Position numbers and translations under genes: made by a program. A stretch of 64,000 bases of DNA from Idiomarina seosinensis_A. Lineage in GTDB: Bacteria > Pseudomonadota > Gammaproteobacteria > Enterobacterales > Alteromonadaceae. The notes below the pieces were generated by a model. It did not search any database. It saw nothing but the letters and a program-made list of their open reading frames with translations, and had not been told where the DNA came from. The stretch lies in NCBI RefSeq assembly GCF_044797955.1, contig NZ_CP085211.1:1612001-1676000 (forward strand), in the 5' to 3' direction. Shown here one piece after another: positions 17,858 to 26,489 of this stretch; within the stretch, counting starts at the first letter, position 1; every line of letters starts with the position of its first letter.

Positions 17858-17944
17858 TTCGGCATATAATGTTGCCAAACCCCACCAGCAACGTGCGACA
17901 ATGGCGCGGTAAATGCATCTCATTCAGAACAATAGGTTCCGACA

Positions 17945-19318
17945 ATGATCAGTGTTTTTGATATTTATAAAATTGGTATTGGTCCTTCCAGCTCACACAC
18001 GGTTGGACCGATGCGCGCAGCTTATGAGTTTTTGCATGCCGCAAAAGAAGCCGGCCACTTAACAGCAGCTGATGCCGTCGAAGTCGAATTATTTGGCTCT
18101 CTTGGGCAGACCGGTAAAGGCCATGGCACGGGCAAGGCTGTCATATTAGGTCTGGCCGGAGATTTACCGGAAACTGTCGACACAGACACGATTGATGATT
18201 TTTTAAAACAGACCGAAACGACGGAAAAGCTGGCTTTACTGGGTGAGCAGGAAGTTAACTTCCCACGCAGCGGAGCTATCGTTTTTCACCGGCGCAAGAC
18301 CATGCCCAAACACGCAAATGCGATGGAGCTTCGGCTATTAGCAAAAGGCGAGGTGGTTTATAAAGACCTTTACTATTCCATTGGTGGCGGTTTTATTGTT
18401 CGCGATGCCGACTTTAATGAAACTCTTGAAGAAGCGATAGAGCAGTCCAGTAAGCCAATCCCATATCCTTTCGACAACGCTGTACAACTGCTTGAACATT
18501 GCGATGAACACGGCTTACGTATCAGCTCGCTAATGATGGAAAATGAAAAAGTTTTCCGCAGTGAAAACGAAATTCGAGAAGGGTTGCTGAAGATTTGGCA
18601 GACCATGCAGCAAAGTATTCAAAATGGCATAACCACTGAAGGCATTTTACCGGGCGGCCTGAAAGTACGGCGGCGGGCTTCAGCGCTGTATCAGCGTCTG
18701 AAAAAAGAGAAAAGCTCGGAGCCGATGCAGTTTATGGACTGGGTTGATTTATTTGCCTTAGCAGTCAATGAGGAGAACGCTGCCGGAGGGCGCATCGTAA
18801 CGGCGCCTACTAACGGCGCCGCGGGCATTATGCCTGCTGTAATGAGTTATGCCGACAAGTTTATCGAGCCTTTAGAAGAGGATGCCGTCATCCGCTTTTT
18901 ATTAACTTCTGCGGCCATCGGTATTCTGTATAAAAAAAATGCCTCTATCTCAGGTGCCGAAGTCGGCTGCCAGGGCGAAGTAGGTGTTGCCTGTTCAATG
19001 GCAGCAGCAGCGCTGGCCGAGTTTACGGGCGGATCGCCGGCAACGGTAGAAAACGCAGCGGAAATTGGTATGGAGCACAACCTGGGACTGACATGTGATC
19101 CGGTTGGTGGACTGGTTCAGGTTCCCTGCATTGAGCGCAATGCTATGGGCGCAATTAAGGCGATTAATGCCGCACGCCTGGCGATGCGCGGTGACGGTAA
19201 CCACAAAGTGTCACTGGACAAAGTAATTAAAACTATGTGGGATACCGGTAACGATATGAAAACCAAATACAAAGAGACCGCTCGTGGCGGTCTGGCTGTT
19301 AATATAATCGAGTGCTAA
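17945..19318 (+). CDS. sdaA: L-serine dehydratase (iron-sulfur)
   Basis: SdaA deaminates L-serine to pyruvate and ammonia using a [4Fe-4S] cluster. The 457-residue single chain has the N-terminal beta domain (GPSSSHTVGPMRAAYEFL) and the C-terminal alpha domain with RIVTAPTNGAAGIMPAV. Candidate cluster cysteines are in GCQGEVGVACSM, GLTCDPVGG and VPCIERN. A TATAAT hexamer at 17865-17870 could be a -10 box, but no good -35 is visible. An inverted repeat spans the sdaA and convergent cysB stops. sdaB cannot be excluded by sequence, but the pabB-nudL-sdaA order supports sdaA. Confidence 0.93.
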   Translation: MISVFDIYKIGIGPSSSHTVGPMRAAYEFLHAAKEAGHLTAADAVEVELFGSLGQTGKGHGTGKAVILGLAGDLPETVDTDTIDDFLKQTETTEKLALLGEQEVNFPRSGAIVFHRRKTMPKHANAMELRLLAKGEVVYKDLYYSIGGGFIVRDADFNETLEEAIEQSSKPIPYPFDNAVQLLEHCDEHGLRISSLMMENEKVFRSENEIREGLLKIWQTMQQSIQNGITTEGILPGGLKVRRRASALYQRLKKEKSSEPMQFMDWVDLFALAVNEENAAGGRIVTAPTNGAAGIMPAVMSYADKFIEPLEEDAVIRFLLTSAAIGILYKKNASISGAEVGCQGEVGVACSMAAAALAEFTGGSPATVENAAEIGMEHNLGLTCDPVGGLVQVPCIERNAMGAIKAINAARLAMRGDGNHKVSLDKVIKTMWDTGNDMKTKYKETARGGLAVNIIEC

Positions 19319-19353
19319 CCGACGGCCGTTACCGGCGCTGTTAAAGCGTCGGT
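19318..19353. terminator. Inverted repeat between convergent sdaA and cysB
   Basis: ACCGACG at 19318-19324 pairs with CGTCGGT at 19347-19353, and an inner GCCG/CGGC hairpin lies between them. The element covers both stop codons. It could act as a bidirectional terminator, but neither side has a convincing T run, so Rho-independent function is uncertain. Confidence 0.35.
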
Positions 19354-20315
19354 AACTCCTGTTCAGCAAACAGCCGCTCGATCTCTTCGTGGGTTTTCAG
19401 ACGCATTGCCGCTTCGACTTTCTCTTTAGTCAGATGCGGCGCAAAATTTTCGATAAAATCGTACATGTAGTTACGCAAAAAAGTACCACGCCGAAAGCCA
19501 ATTTTGGTTGTACTGGGCTCAAACAAGTGATGAGCCGGGATAGCCACTAAGTCAGGGTCTTCTTCAGCGTTGTAAGCCATGCTGGCAACAACACCGATTC
19601 CGATCCCCATCCGTACATAGGTTTTTATTACATCCGCATCGGTTGCAGTAAAGACGATTTGCGGCTCTTTGCCGGCCTCCGCGAATGCCCGATCCAATTC
19701 TGAGCGCCCGGTAAAACCATGTACATAAGTAACCAGGGGATAATCAGCAATCTCCGCAATGTTGAGCTTGCTGACCTGAGCCAACGGGTGATCGGCGGGG
19801 ACAATGATTGACCGATTCCAGTGATAGCAAGGTAGCATAATCAGATCCTGATACAGGTGCAGAGCCTCTGTTGCTATGGCAAAGTCTGCTCGCCCTTTAG
19901 CCGCCGCTTCACTGATTTGTTGTGGCGATCCCTGGTGCATGTGCAAAGATACTTTCGGGTATTGTTTGATAAAACGGCTGATAATCGGGGGTAAAGCATA
20001 ACGGGCCTGAGTATGGGTAGTGGCGATATTGAGTTTGCCACTGTCAGGCTGAGTATGTTCCGAAGCAACCGCTTTTATTGCATTAACCTGCTCAAGTACT
20101 TGCTCAGCAATATCAATGACTTCTCGGCCCGCTGCCGTAACATGAGTTAGGTGTTTACCGGTACGGCCAAAAATTTGAATGCCCAGCTCATCTTCCAGCA
20201 TCCGCACTTGTTTACTAATACCCGGTTGCGACGTGAACAGACTTTCAGCCGTCGAAGAGACGTTTAAGTTGTGATTTACCACTTCGACAATGTATCTTAG
20301 TTGTTGTAGCTTCAT
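19341..20315 (-). CDS. cysB: LysR-type cysteine regulon activator CysB
   Basis: CysB activates sulfate assimilation and cysteine genes in response to N-acetylserine. The 324-residue length equals that of E. coli CysB. The N terminus MKLQQLRYIVEVVNHNLNVS is typical, and the winged helix continues with LFTSQPGISKQVRMLEDEL and IFGRTGKHLTHVT. The effector domain includes ATTHTQARYALPP and TATDADVIKTYVRMGIGIG, both highly characteristic of CysB/Cbl. It converges on sdaA. The sulfate transporter cysZ at 11.7 kb is a plausible regulon member. Confidence 0.95.
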   Translation of the reverse strand: MKLQQLRYIVEVVNHNLNVSSTAESLFTSQPGISKQVRMLEDELGIQIFGRTGKHLTHVTAAGREVIDIAEQVLEQVNAIKAVASEHTQPDSGKLNIATTHTQARYALPPIISRFIKQYPKVSLHMHQGSPQQISEAAAKGRADFAIATEALHLYQDLIMLPCYHWNRSIIVPADHPLAQVSKLNIAEIADYPLVTYVHGFTGRSELDRAFAEAGKEPQIVFTATDADVIKTYVRMGIGIGVVASMAYNAEEDPDLVAIPAHHLFEPSTTKIGFRRGTFLRNYMYDFIENFAPHLTKEKVEAAMRLKTHEEIERLFAEQELPTL

Positions 20316-20417
20316 TGAATAGTTGACCTGATTATGAGCCGCTCAGTTTATGCAAAAATAGTATATTAGTTTGCTTATCTATGCCAACTTCAAATTTAAA
20401 CAGGGAATTCAGTCGTT

Positions 20418-21098
20418 ATGAACCCCGACATTAATTTTTCTACCGTCCTCGCCAGTAGCGTACATGATATGAAAAACTCACTGGCGTTGGTACTTCAACA
20501 ACTGGAAGAAGTCAGTGCACAAACCCAGGGTTCTGCGGTGGGCTCAAAAGTCGCGCAACTGCATTATGAAGCGCAGCGGATAAATGCCAACTTAGTTCAG
20601 CTGCTGCATTTGTACCGCCATCAACAGCAACAAACTGTGGTTAATATCGAGTTGCATTTTATTGACGAAATCATTGAAGAGCTGGTACTGAATAATGAGT
20701 TTTATCTGCAACAAAAAGGAATCGAGCTGAGTTTACAAGTTGAGCAACCCTGCATGGCCTACTGTGACCGCGATCTGATTAGCAACTTACTTAATGACAT
20801 CATCGTTAATGCTATGCGCTATACCGCCGATAAATTAGAGATAGTTGCCAGCCAGCAGGCAGATCAGCAGGTCCTCATTGAGGTTTCCGATAATGGTCCT
20901 GGCTATCCGGCCGCGATGTTAGCAGCCGCCAGCAACAAAGCTTCTCCTTTGTGCGCTGATTATTCACGTACCGGGCTGGGGCTGTACTTTGCCCGGCAAA
21001 TTGCCGCAAGCCATCAACGGTCTGGTAAAAAGGGACAGATTACCCTTAAAAATGGCGGCAACTTAGGTGGCAGTGTGTTTAAATTAGTATTGCCCTAA
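20418..21098 (+). CDS. Sensorless histidine kinase
   Basis: A compact 226-residue cytoplasmic protein consists only of a dimerisation/phosphoacceptor helix and a catalytic ATPase domain. The likely phosphoacceptor is His16 in SVHDMKNSLALVL. The HATPase domain from about residue 105 has an N box (LISNLLNDIIVNAMRYT), the G1 box VSDNGPGYP and the G2-like RTGLGLYFARQI, so it should bind ATP. There is no membrane segment, PAS or GAF domain, so its input must come from a partner. It is followed by an unknown membrane-anchored protein and yciH on the same strand. Cognate receiver candidates at 24.3 and 30.9 kb are an inference from proximity. Confidence 0.85.
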   Translation: MNPDINFSTVLASSVHDMKNSLALVLQQLEEVSAQTQGSAVGSKVAQLHYEAQRINANLVQLLHLYRHQQQQTVVNIELHFIDEIIEELVLNNEFYLQQKGIELSLQVEQPCMAYCDRDLISNLLNDIIVNAMRYTADKLEIVASQQADQQVLIEVSDNGPGYPAAMLAAASNKASPLCADYSRTGLGLYFARQIAASHQRSGKKGQITLKNGGNLGGSVFKLVLP

Positions 21099-21141
21099 AC
21101 AGATAGCAAACAACGATAACAATAAATTAACCGGAACCGGC

Positions 21142-21897
21142 ATGATATACACCATCATTATTTCGCTCATCATATTACTGGTGATACTGGCGGTAGCGAT
21201 TGGCGCAGTGCAACAACATAAGCAGCGCCAGGATCTCGCCCGACGCCAGAAGCTTGCTAAATACCGGGCGGCGCTTGAGCAGGTCGAGGATTTGCTGAAC
21301 ATGGTTGGCTATTTTCCAATCGGTAGGTCACTGGTCGCCATCCTCAATGCCAGAGCGAAAGAGTTATTGCAGGGTATGTACGACGTCAGCCCCACAGATG
21401 ATTTCAAAGCCCGGGTTAATGATTATGAAGAGCGTCTGAAGAATTTAGACGTTAATGATACCTCGTTACTTAACGAAGAATTTGAGCTGCCACGAAACGA
21501 TAAACAAATAATTGCCATGATCAATGCGCTAAAACGCATGCGCAGTGTGCTGCGTTCAGAGCATGCCCGCGGCAAAGTGGACAGCCGGGTGTATACAACC
21601 GAAGATGCGCGGCTACAACAGTTACAGTTAAAAATAAGCGTCGAGACATTGATTCGCCGGGGCGAAAACGCTTATCAGGGGCACATGCTCGGCTCAGCGC
21701 GTCAATATTACGAAAAGGCAAAGCGTTCGCTGGACGATCAGAGTTACACCGATGACTACATTGAGCATAGAAAAAAACAAGTTGAACAGGCTCTGGAACA
21801 AATTACCGATGAGTTAAAAGACGTTAACAACAGGGACGTCGATGACCGTAAACATGATGAAATTGAAGAGCTATTCCAACCGAAGAAAAAGTGGTAA
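21142..21897 (+). CDS. Membrane-anchored helical protein, function unknown
   Basis: The 251-residue product has one N-terminal transmembrane helix (IYTIIISLIILLVILAVAIGA). The long, highly charged soluble part looks mostly alpha-helical and may form coiled coil or TPR-like hairpins (the MLGSARQYYEKAKRSL segment near residue 195 resembles a TPR helix pair). It ends in an acidic, Asp/Glu-rich region and a basic PKKKW tail. I recognise no catalytic motif. It lies 43 bases after the histidine kinase and three bases before yciH, so all three are probably co-transcribed. Orientation puts the soluble part in the cytoplasm. Confidence 0.8.
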   Translation: MIYTIIISLIILLVILAVAIGAVQQHKQRQDLARRQKLAKYRAALEQVEDLLNMVGYFPIGRSLVAILNARAKELLQGMYDVSPTDDFKARVNDYEERLKNLDVNDTSLLNEEFELPRNDKQIIAMINALKRMRSVLRSEHARGKVDSRVYTTEDARLQQLQLKISVETLIRRGENAYQGHMLGSARQYYEKAKRSLDDQSYTDDYIEHRKKQVEQALEQITDELKDVNNRDVDDRKHDEIEELFQPKKKW

Positions 21898-21900
21898 ATC

Positions 21901-22236
21901 ATGAGTGACTGGAAAGACCAACTAGGTCAGTTAGTTTATTCAACCGATGCCGGAAAAATTGACCCTGAGCCCGAACCGGAAGTCATACCCCAGGGCGATG
22001 GTATTGTCCGCTTGCAGCGCCAGACAAAAGGTCGCAAGGGCAAAGGGGTAACCCTGGTAACGGGCTTAGAAAAACCGGAAAAAGAGTTAAAAGCTGTCGC
22101 TAAACAGTTAAAGCAGTACTGTGGCGTCGGTGGTGCCGTTAAAGAGCACACGATCGAAATTCAGGGCGACCAGCGTGACGCAGCCGAGCGCTGGTTAAAG
22201 CAACAAGGTTATACTGTTAAGAGGGCGGGCGGCTAA
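21901..22236 (+). CDS. yciH: SUI1/eIF1-family translation factor YciH
   Basis: The 111-residue protein has the C-terminal SUI1 fold shared with eukaryotic eIF1; E. coli YciH has been linked to start-site fidelity and translation control under stress. Diagnostic parts are RQTKGRKGKGVTLVTGL, KELKAVAKQLKQYCGVGGAV and IEIQGDQRDAAERWLKQQGY. The first 45 residues are acidic and Pro-rich, as in homologues. The start is three bases after the preceding stop. The last 20 bases overlap the 3' end of the convergent CrsR-like gene. Confidence 0.93.
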   Translation: MSDWKDQLGQLVYSTDAGKIDPEPEPEVIPQGDGIVRLQRQTKGRKGKGVTLVTGLEKPEKELKAVAKQLKQYCGVGGAVKEHTIEIQGDQRDAAERWLKQQGYTVKRAGG

Positions 22237-23896
22237 GGTCATAAATGACCAGCAGCGACTGACCCTGCGCCTGCCACTCGACCGTATCAGCGAAATGCTC
22301 CAGTAACTGCAGGCCACGACCAAAGGGTTTTTGTTGGTCACTGTTAGCCGGCCCGCTTTGTTCAGTCACTGGAAAAGGCTTGGTGCCATTGGAGCTAACC
22401 TCAAACGATAAACGTTTACTATGGGGATCGTAAGAAATTTCGAAATCAATGCGCATGTCAGCCTGATGCAGCAGACGTTGTTGACGGATCTCATAATAGT
22501 GTTCAAAACCTTTTTCTTCTTTCAGCTCAGAATCGAGTTGCAGAACATTATGGTCAAGAATATTGTTAAAACATTCGGCGAATAAGAGATATAAAGTAGT
22601 TTTGTGTGGCTTCAGCGCTTCCAGCTTACCCAACGAATCAACCAACTGCTGAATTGGGTCCAGCCGCTGCATTTCCCTCTGACTGATGCTAATTTTTAAT
22701 GTGAAGGGCAAATGGTCATGTGTCACATCGACCCTTTGCTTAGGGCTTTGCACCTTACTGCACTGAACAGCTACTAACGAGAGATCATCCTGGTCATCAG
22801 CCACAGTAAACTGCTGCAATTGTTGCTTAACTTGCTGAAAGCCCCGCTCCCCCTCGGTCCGCCATGCGTATTGAAGCATACTGACGAAACGCTCTTCTCC
22901 CAGCATACCGCCTTCCGGGACTTGTATTTCCACCACCCCATCGGTAAAAGCTACTAAATAATCGTTCGGGTCAACAACCAAATGCTCAACCTGCTGATCA
23001 AACTGGTCTGGCGGTAAAATGCCCAGTGCCATATGCCGCGATTTAAGCAGTCGCACAAGTTCTCCGCTTTGCGATAAAATAACAGCATCAGGAATACCAC
23101 CATTCCAGACCGTCAACCGCTCGCCCCCGGCCGAAAATTCAACAATTATCGCCGCACAGAACATGTCATCCGGTAACAGGTTAAGTAAGCGTAAGTTAAG
23201 CTCGTAAGCCATATCGTTAACTGACAGCCCGCGCGCAGCCATGCCGAAAAAAGTTTGCGCTACCGGCAGTGTACCCGTAGCCGGTGCCAGACCATGGCCG
23301 GTGAAGTCTCCTAAAAATAAGTAATAACTGCCAAAGGGGCCTGCTTTACCAAGACATAAATCGCCATTAAAAATCGATACAGAGCGCATGAATGTCTGCA
23401 CAAATGGCTGGGTCAATTCATTATCGTGCAGTGCATTTTGCAGCATGTGCTGAACCACAGCCTGCTCTCGTTCCATTCGGTTTGAATGCCACTTTAAGGT
23501 TTCATTCGTCACCGCCAGTGAGTAACTTAGCTCGCGAACCCGCGCATGCGCATTAATCTTTGCTTTTAATACTACCGGTTCAAAGGGTATCGTTAAAAAG
23601 TCATCACCGCCGACCTCCAGGCATTTCAGCAAAGTATCCTTAGCCTCAAGCGCAGTTATAAAAATAATAGGAAGATGAACACTACCGCTGAGTTCTTTAA
23701 GCTTTGGCGCAGTTTCAAAACCATTCATCACCGGCATCATAATGTCCAACAGGACAATTTGCGGTTCAAATTCGGTAAATACTGCGAGAGCTTCTGCACC
23801 ATTACTGACAGAGGAGACTTCGTGACCAATCTGCGTCAAAAGACCTTCGAGCATGATTTGATTGGCTTTTTGATCATCGACGACGAGTATTTTCAT
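22217..23896 (-). CDS. crsR: CrsR/HsbR-like response regulator: receiver, PP2C phosphatase, anti-sigma kinase-like domain
   Basis: The 559-residue protein has three parts. A receiver domain (residues 1-120) has DD at 7-8 and phosphoacceptor D51 in VLLDIMMP, but the usually invariant Lys before Pro is Ile (FLTIPFEP). A SpoIIE/PP2C-type serine phosphatase (about 165-380) has GDFTGHG, AFTDGV and DDQDDLSL metal residues intact. An RsbW-like HATPase domain (about 410-555) has N box ECFNNILDHN and PFGRGLQLL, but its G1 box reads SSNG instead of D.G. This architecture is that of Shewanella CrsR and Pseudomonas HsbR, which control a STAS partner and hence RpoS or related sigma factors. The crsA-like gene overlaps its start by one base. 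Confidence 0.85.
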   Translation of the reverse strand: MKILVVDDQKANQIMLEGLLTQIGHEVSSVSNGAEALAVFTEFEPQIVLLDIMMPVMNGFETAPKLKELSGSVHLPIIFITALEAKDTLLKCLEVGGDDFLTIPFEPVVLKAKINAHARVRELSYSLAVTNETLKWHSNRMEREQAVVQHMLQNALHDNELTQPFVQTFMRSVSIFNGDLCLGKAGPFGSYYLFLGDFTGHGLAPATGTLPVAQTFFGMAARGLSVNDMAYELNLRLLNLLPDDMFCAAIIVEFSAGGERLTVWNGGIPDAVILSQSGELVRLLKSRHMALGILPPDQFDQQVEHLVVDPNDYLVAFTDGVVEIQVPEGGMLGEERFVSMLQYAWRTEGERGFQQVKQQLQQFTVADDQDDLSLVAVQCSKVQSPKQRVDVTHDHLPFTLKISISQREMQRLDPIQQLVDSLGKLEALKPHKTTLYLLFAECFNNILDHNVLQLDSELKEEKGFEHYYEIRQQRLLHQADMRIDFEISYDPHSKRLSFEVSSNGTKPFPVTEQSGPANSDQQKPFGRGLQLLEHFADTVEWQAQGQSLLVIYDLSRPPS

Positions 23897-24201
23897 CAGC
23901 TGATAACAAACATTTTATCAAACCTCGAGATGTCGAGAATACGCCTCACTTCGGGTCTGGCGTTAACCAGTTGGACACCTTTCACACTACTGCCCAGCGC
24001 CTTACGCATATTCAGCAACATGCCTAAAGCCGAGCTATCGAGATATTCGGTTTCGCGTAAATCAATAATCACGGTCGGTTGCGAGTCTCCGATATGACTG
24101 TACGCCTGACGAAACTCCTGCACTAAACTAAAATCGAATTTGCCTTTGATAGAGATAATCAACTGCTTGTTATCGGCTGAAAATTCACGCGCTACTGTCA
24201 T
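23896..24201 (-). CDS. crsA: CrsA/HsbA-like STAS-domain anti-sigma factor antagonist
   Basis: A 101-residue STAS-domain protein of the SpoIIAA/RsbV class. The phosphorylatable serine is in EYLDSSALGMLLNMRK (about residue 57), preceded by TVIIDLRE. In Shewanella, CrsA in the unphosphorylated state binds RpoS or its partner, and CrsR's phosphatase and kinase activities set its phosphorylation state. Here the stop and the start of the crsR-like gene share one base (TGATG), so the two proteins should be made in coupled amounts. Whether the sigma target is RpoS in this organism is inference; rpoS is not in the window. Confidence 0.87.
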   Translation of the reverse strand: MTVAREFSADNKQLIISIKGKFDFSLVQEFRQAYSHIGDSQPTVIIDLRETEYLDSSALGMLLNMRKALGSSVKGVQLVNARPEVRRILDISRFDKMFVIS

Positions 24202-24309
24202 AGAAACCCCTGTTATTTGATTCTTATCGGTTAAGCATACTTTTTTTATTGAGTTTGTCTGCTAAATCCCATAATCTTTTTCCATCATTTCCCAACCGCT
24301 GACCAAACC

Positions 24310-25107
24310 ATGTCCGTAGCGCTTAGCGAATTACGAATTTTGTTGGTAGAGCCTTCAGATGTTCAACGTAAGGTGATTACCCAGCATCTCAACCAGTCAG
24401 GCATCGAGCAAACCCGCGGCGCCTCAACAATTACCGAAGCAAAAGCGCTTATTCAAAGCTGGCAGCCCGATATAATCACCAGTGCTATGTACTTCGAGGA
24501 TGGTACGGCGGATCAGTTACTGGATCACCTGGAAGCAAACCAACTGGAAGATACCGTTCATTTTATGCTGGTTTCCAGTGAACACAGGGCCGACCAGCTG
24601 GAGCAATTCAAGCAAGCTGGTATTGTCGCTATCTTACCAAAACCTTTTACCTCTGAGCAGCTCCATCGGGCAATTAAAGCCACGGTTGACTTACTCGAAC
24701 CGGACCATCTGCATCTTGATCTTTACGATATTGAAGATCTTCGAGTTTTGATTGTCGATGACAGCAATACATCACGCCATGTTTTACGGCGGGTGCTGGA
24801 AAATATGGGTGTGGAAAGTTGTGTTGAAGCAGAAGACGGTCAACAGGCTATCGATATTTTAGTCGACCAGAACTTTGATTTAATTGTCACTGACTTTCAT
24901 ATGCCAGAGGTCAACGGTAGCGAACTTGCGCAGTATGTGCGTAACAACAGTCGTCATGCGCATACGCCAATCCTGATGGTCACTGCCCGGGCCAATGAAC
25001 TACAGCTGGCAAACGTCAAACAAAGTGGTGTTGATGCATTAACTGATAAACCCTTTGAACCTGAAACGCTGAAAGCTTTAATCAGTAAATTACTGTCACA
25101 ACAGTAG
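24310..25107 (+). CDS. Two-receiver (REC-REC) response regulator with a degenerate first receiver
   Basis: The 265-residue protein consists of two CheY-like domains and no output domain. The second (from about residue 143) is canonical: LIVDDSN, phosphoacceptor Asp in LIVTDFHMP, and DKPFEP. The first (residues 8-130) has LLVEPSD in place of the acidic pair and TSAMYF where the phosphoacceptor Asp should be (residues 57-61), but keeps the PKPF lysine. It is therefore probably not phosphorylated and may bind a partner. It diverges from crsA across 108 bases and is followed by a strong terminator. The genetic link suggests cooperation with the CrsRA pair or the orphan kinase; that is inference. 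Confidence 0.88.
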   Translation: MSVALSELRILLVEPSDVQRKVITQHLNQSGIEQTRGASTITEAKALIQSWQPDIITSAMYFEDGTADQLLDHLEANQLEDTVHFMLVSSEHRADQLEQFKQAGIVAILPKPFTSEQLHRAIKATVDLLEPDHLHLDLYDIEDLRVLIVDDSNTSRHVLRRVLENMGVESCVEAEDGQQAIDILVDQNFDLIVTDFHMPEVNGSELAQYVRNNSRHAHTPILMVTARANELQLANVKQSGVDALTDKPFEPETLKALISKLLSQQ

Positions 25108-25134
25108 CCTGCTACCGACATCCCTTTTTTTTGC

Positions 25135-25170
25135 AAAAAAAAGCCGCCCCCCTGCCGGGAGCGGCTTTTT
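25135..25170. terminator. Intrinsic terminator between convergent genes
   Basis: AAAAGCCGC and GCGGCTTTT form a stem around a C/G-rich loop, with an A run before and a T run after. The element can therefore work in both directions, ending the two-receiver gene (+) and the amidohydrolase pair (-). Confidence 0.85.
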
Positions 25171-25184
25171 ATCGTACGGCTTGC

Positions 25185-26489
25185 TTAATTAGCCGGTTTT
25201 TGTTGGTACTTGTCGTACAGCTGAGTGTGCCGGCTTTCCAGCTGAACTGCTCTGCCGTCAATGAACAAATGAGTCAGATCCTGGCCTATCGTATCCAGTA
25301 AATCGCCCTTTGAAACACTAAACGAAGCACTTTTACCCACTTCAAGGGACCCTAACTGATCGGCCACACCAAGAAACTCGGCTGGCTTAAGTGTAATAGC
25401 TTTTAAAGCCTCATCAGCTGATAAGCCATAGGCAACTGCGTTACCCGCAGCGAACGGTAAGTTACGCACATCCCAGTAGCCCGGGTAAGCAATAGCAAAG
25501 TCAACGCCCGCCTCAGCCAGCTTGGCCGGAGTTGAGAACGCCTGATCATAACCTTCGTCATCACGCGTCGGTAAACCAAAAGGTGAACCAAAAACAACAG
25601 GTGTATTGGTCGCTGCAAGACGGTCAGTGATACGCCACGCATCAGCGGCCCCTACCAGCACTAGATCAAAACCATGCTCCTGCGCAAGATCCAGCGCTTG
25701 TTCCAGTTGCCGCTTGTCTTCGCCGTGCACAAAAAGTTTTTTACTGCCGTCAAATAAGCCCAGCATGGCCTCCCAACGCTGATCCACTTCAATGTTCAGA
25801 TCTGCTTGTTTGGCATCATAATAAGCTTTCGCATCAGTAAATACCTGCTTTAGACGCTTAAGGGATTTTTGGTTTGCTTCCCGTTGCTCTGCTGCCGAGC
25901 GGCTTTCCCACCAGCTGTTAATAATGTAAGTCCGTGGCCAGCTTACGTGGACACCTATTTCGGCAGCTACCAGACCATGTTGGTAGTTCCAGGCATCCAG
26001 CTGCATTAATGAAGACTGACCGTTAACCAGCGAACCCTCCGGCACAACCTGAGTGTGAGTAATACCATGATAACGCACGGTAGGAATGATTTCTGAATCC
26101 GCGTTGTAAGCAATATGCCCGGCAACTTCAGGTGTCACTCCCCCCACTTCGCGAGAATCACGAGTAGCGCGCACTGCACCAATTTCGTTCAGACCAATGG
26201 TGGTGTTCATGGCGATCACGCCAGGGTATACGTGCTGACCGGAAATATCGACCACCTTGGCGCCATCGGGTACGCTGACGTTGGCTCCTATCGCGGTAAT
26301 TTTACCATCGCTAAAAACCAAGTCCGTATCCGCCAGGATCCCCTGAGTTACTGTATGCAGTGTTCCCCCCTGCAGGACAATTGGCTGTTGCTGTTTGTCA
26401 CCGGGTACCTGGTCATTGGCATGGGCCGTTGTTGTCGCTGCCAGGGTACCCAGCACGGCTGCGGCTAATGTTTTCTTTAAGTGTTTCAT
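25185..26489 (-). CDS. Exported amidohydrolase-family protein lacking the HxH metal site
   Basis: The 434-residue product has a cleavable signal peptide (KTLAAAVLGTLAATTTAHAN). Its fold is like that of amidohydrolases of the imidazolonepropionase group: an N-terminal beta sandwich (IVLQGGTLHTVTQGILADTD), VYPGVIAM after strand 1, and the C-terminal metal-independent motif FLGVADQLGSLEVGKSASF. Where active members have PGxxDxHxH, this one reads PGVIAMNTTIG, and the late catalytic Asp region reads FAIAYPG. It is thus probably not a classical metal hydrolase. Its start overlaps the stop of the upstream 1026-residue homologue by one base (TAATG), so the two are coupled and may form a complex. Confidence 0.88.
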   Translation of the reverse strand: MKHLKKTLAAAVLGTLAATTTAHANDQVPGDKQQQPIVLQGGTLHTVTQGILADTDLVFSDGKITAIGANVSVPDGAKVVDISGQHVYPGVIAMNTTIGLNEIGAVRATRDSREVGGVTPEVAGHIAYNADSEIIPTVRYHGITHTQVVPEGSLVNGQSSLMQLDAWNYQHGLVAAEIGVHVSWPRTYIINSWWESRSAAEQREANQKSLKRLKQVFTDAKAYYDAKQADLNIEVDQRWEAMLGLFDGSKKLFVHGEDKRQLEQALDLAQEHGFDLVLVGAADAWRITDRLAATNTPVVFGSPFGLPTRDDEGYDQAFSTPAKLAEAGVDFAIAYPGYWDVRNLPFAAGNAVAYGLSADEALKAITLKPAEFLGVADQLGSLEVGKSASFSVSKGDLLDTIGQDLTHLFIDGRAVQLESRHTQLYDKYQQKPAN

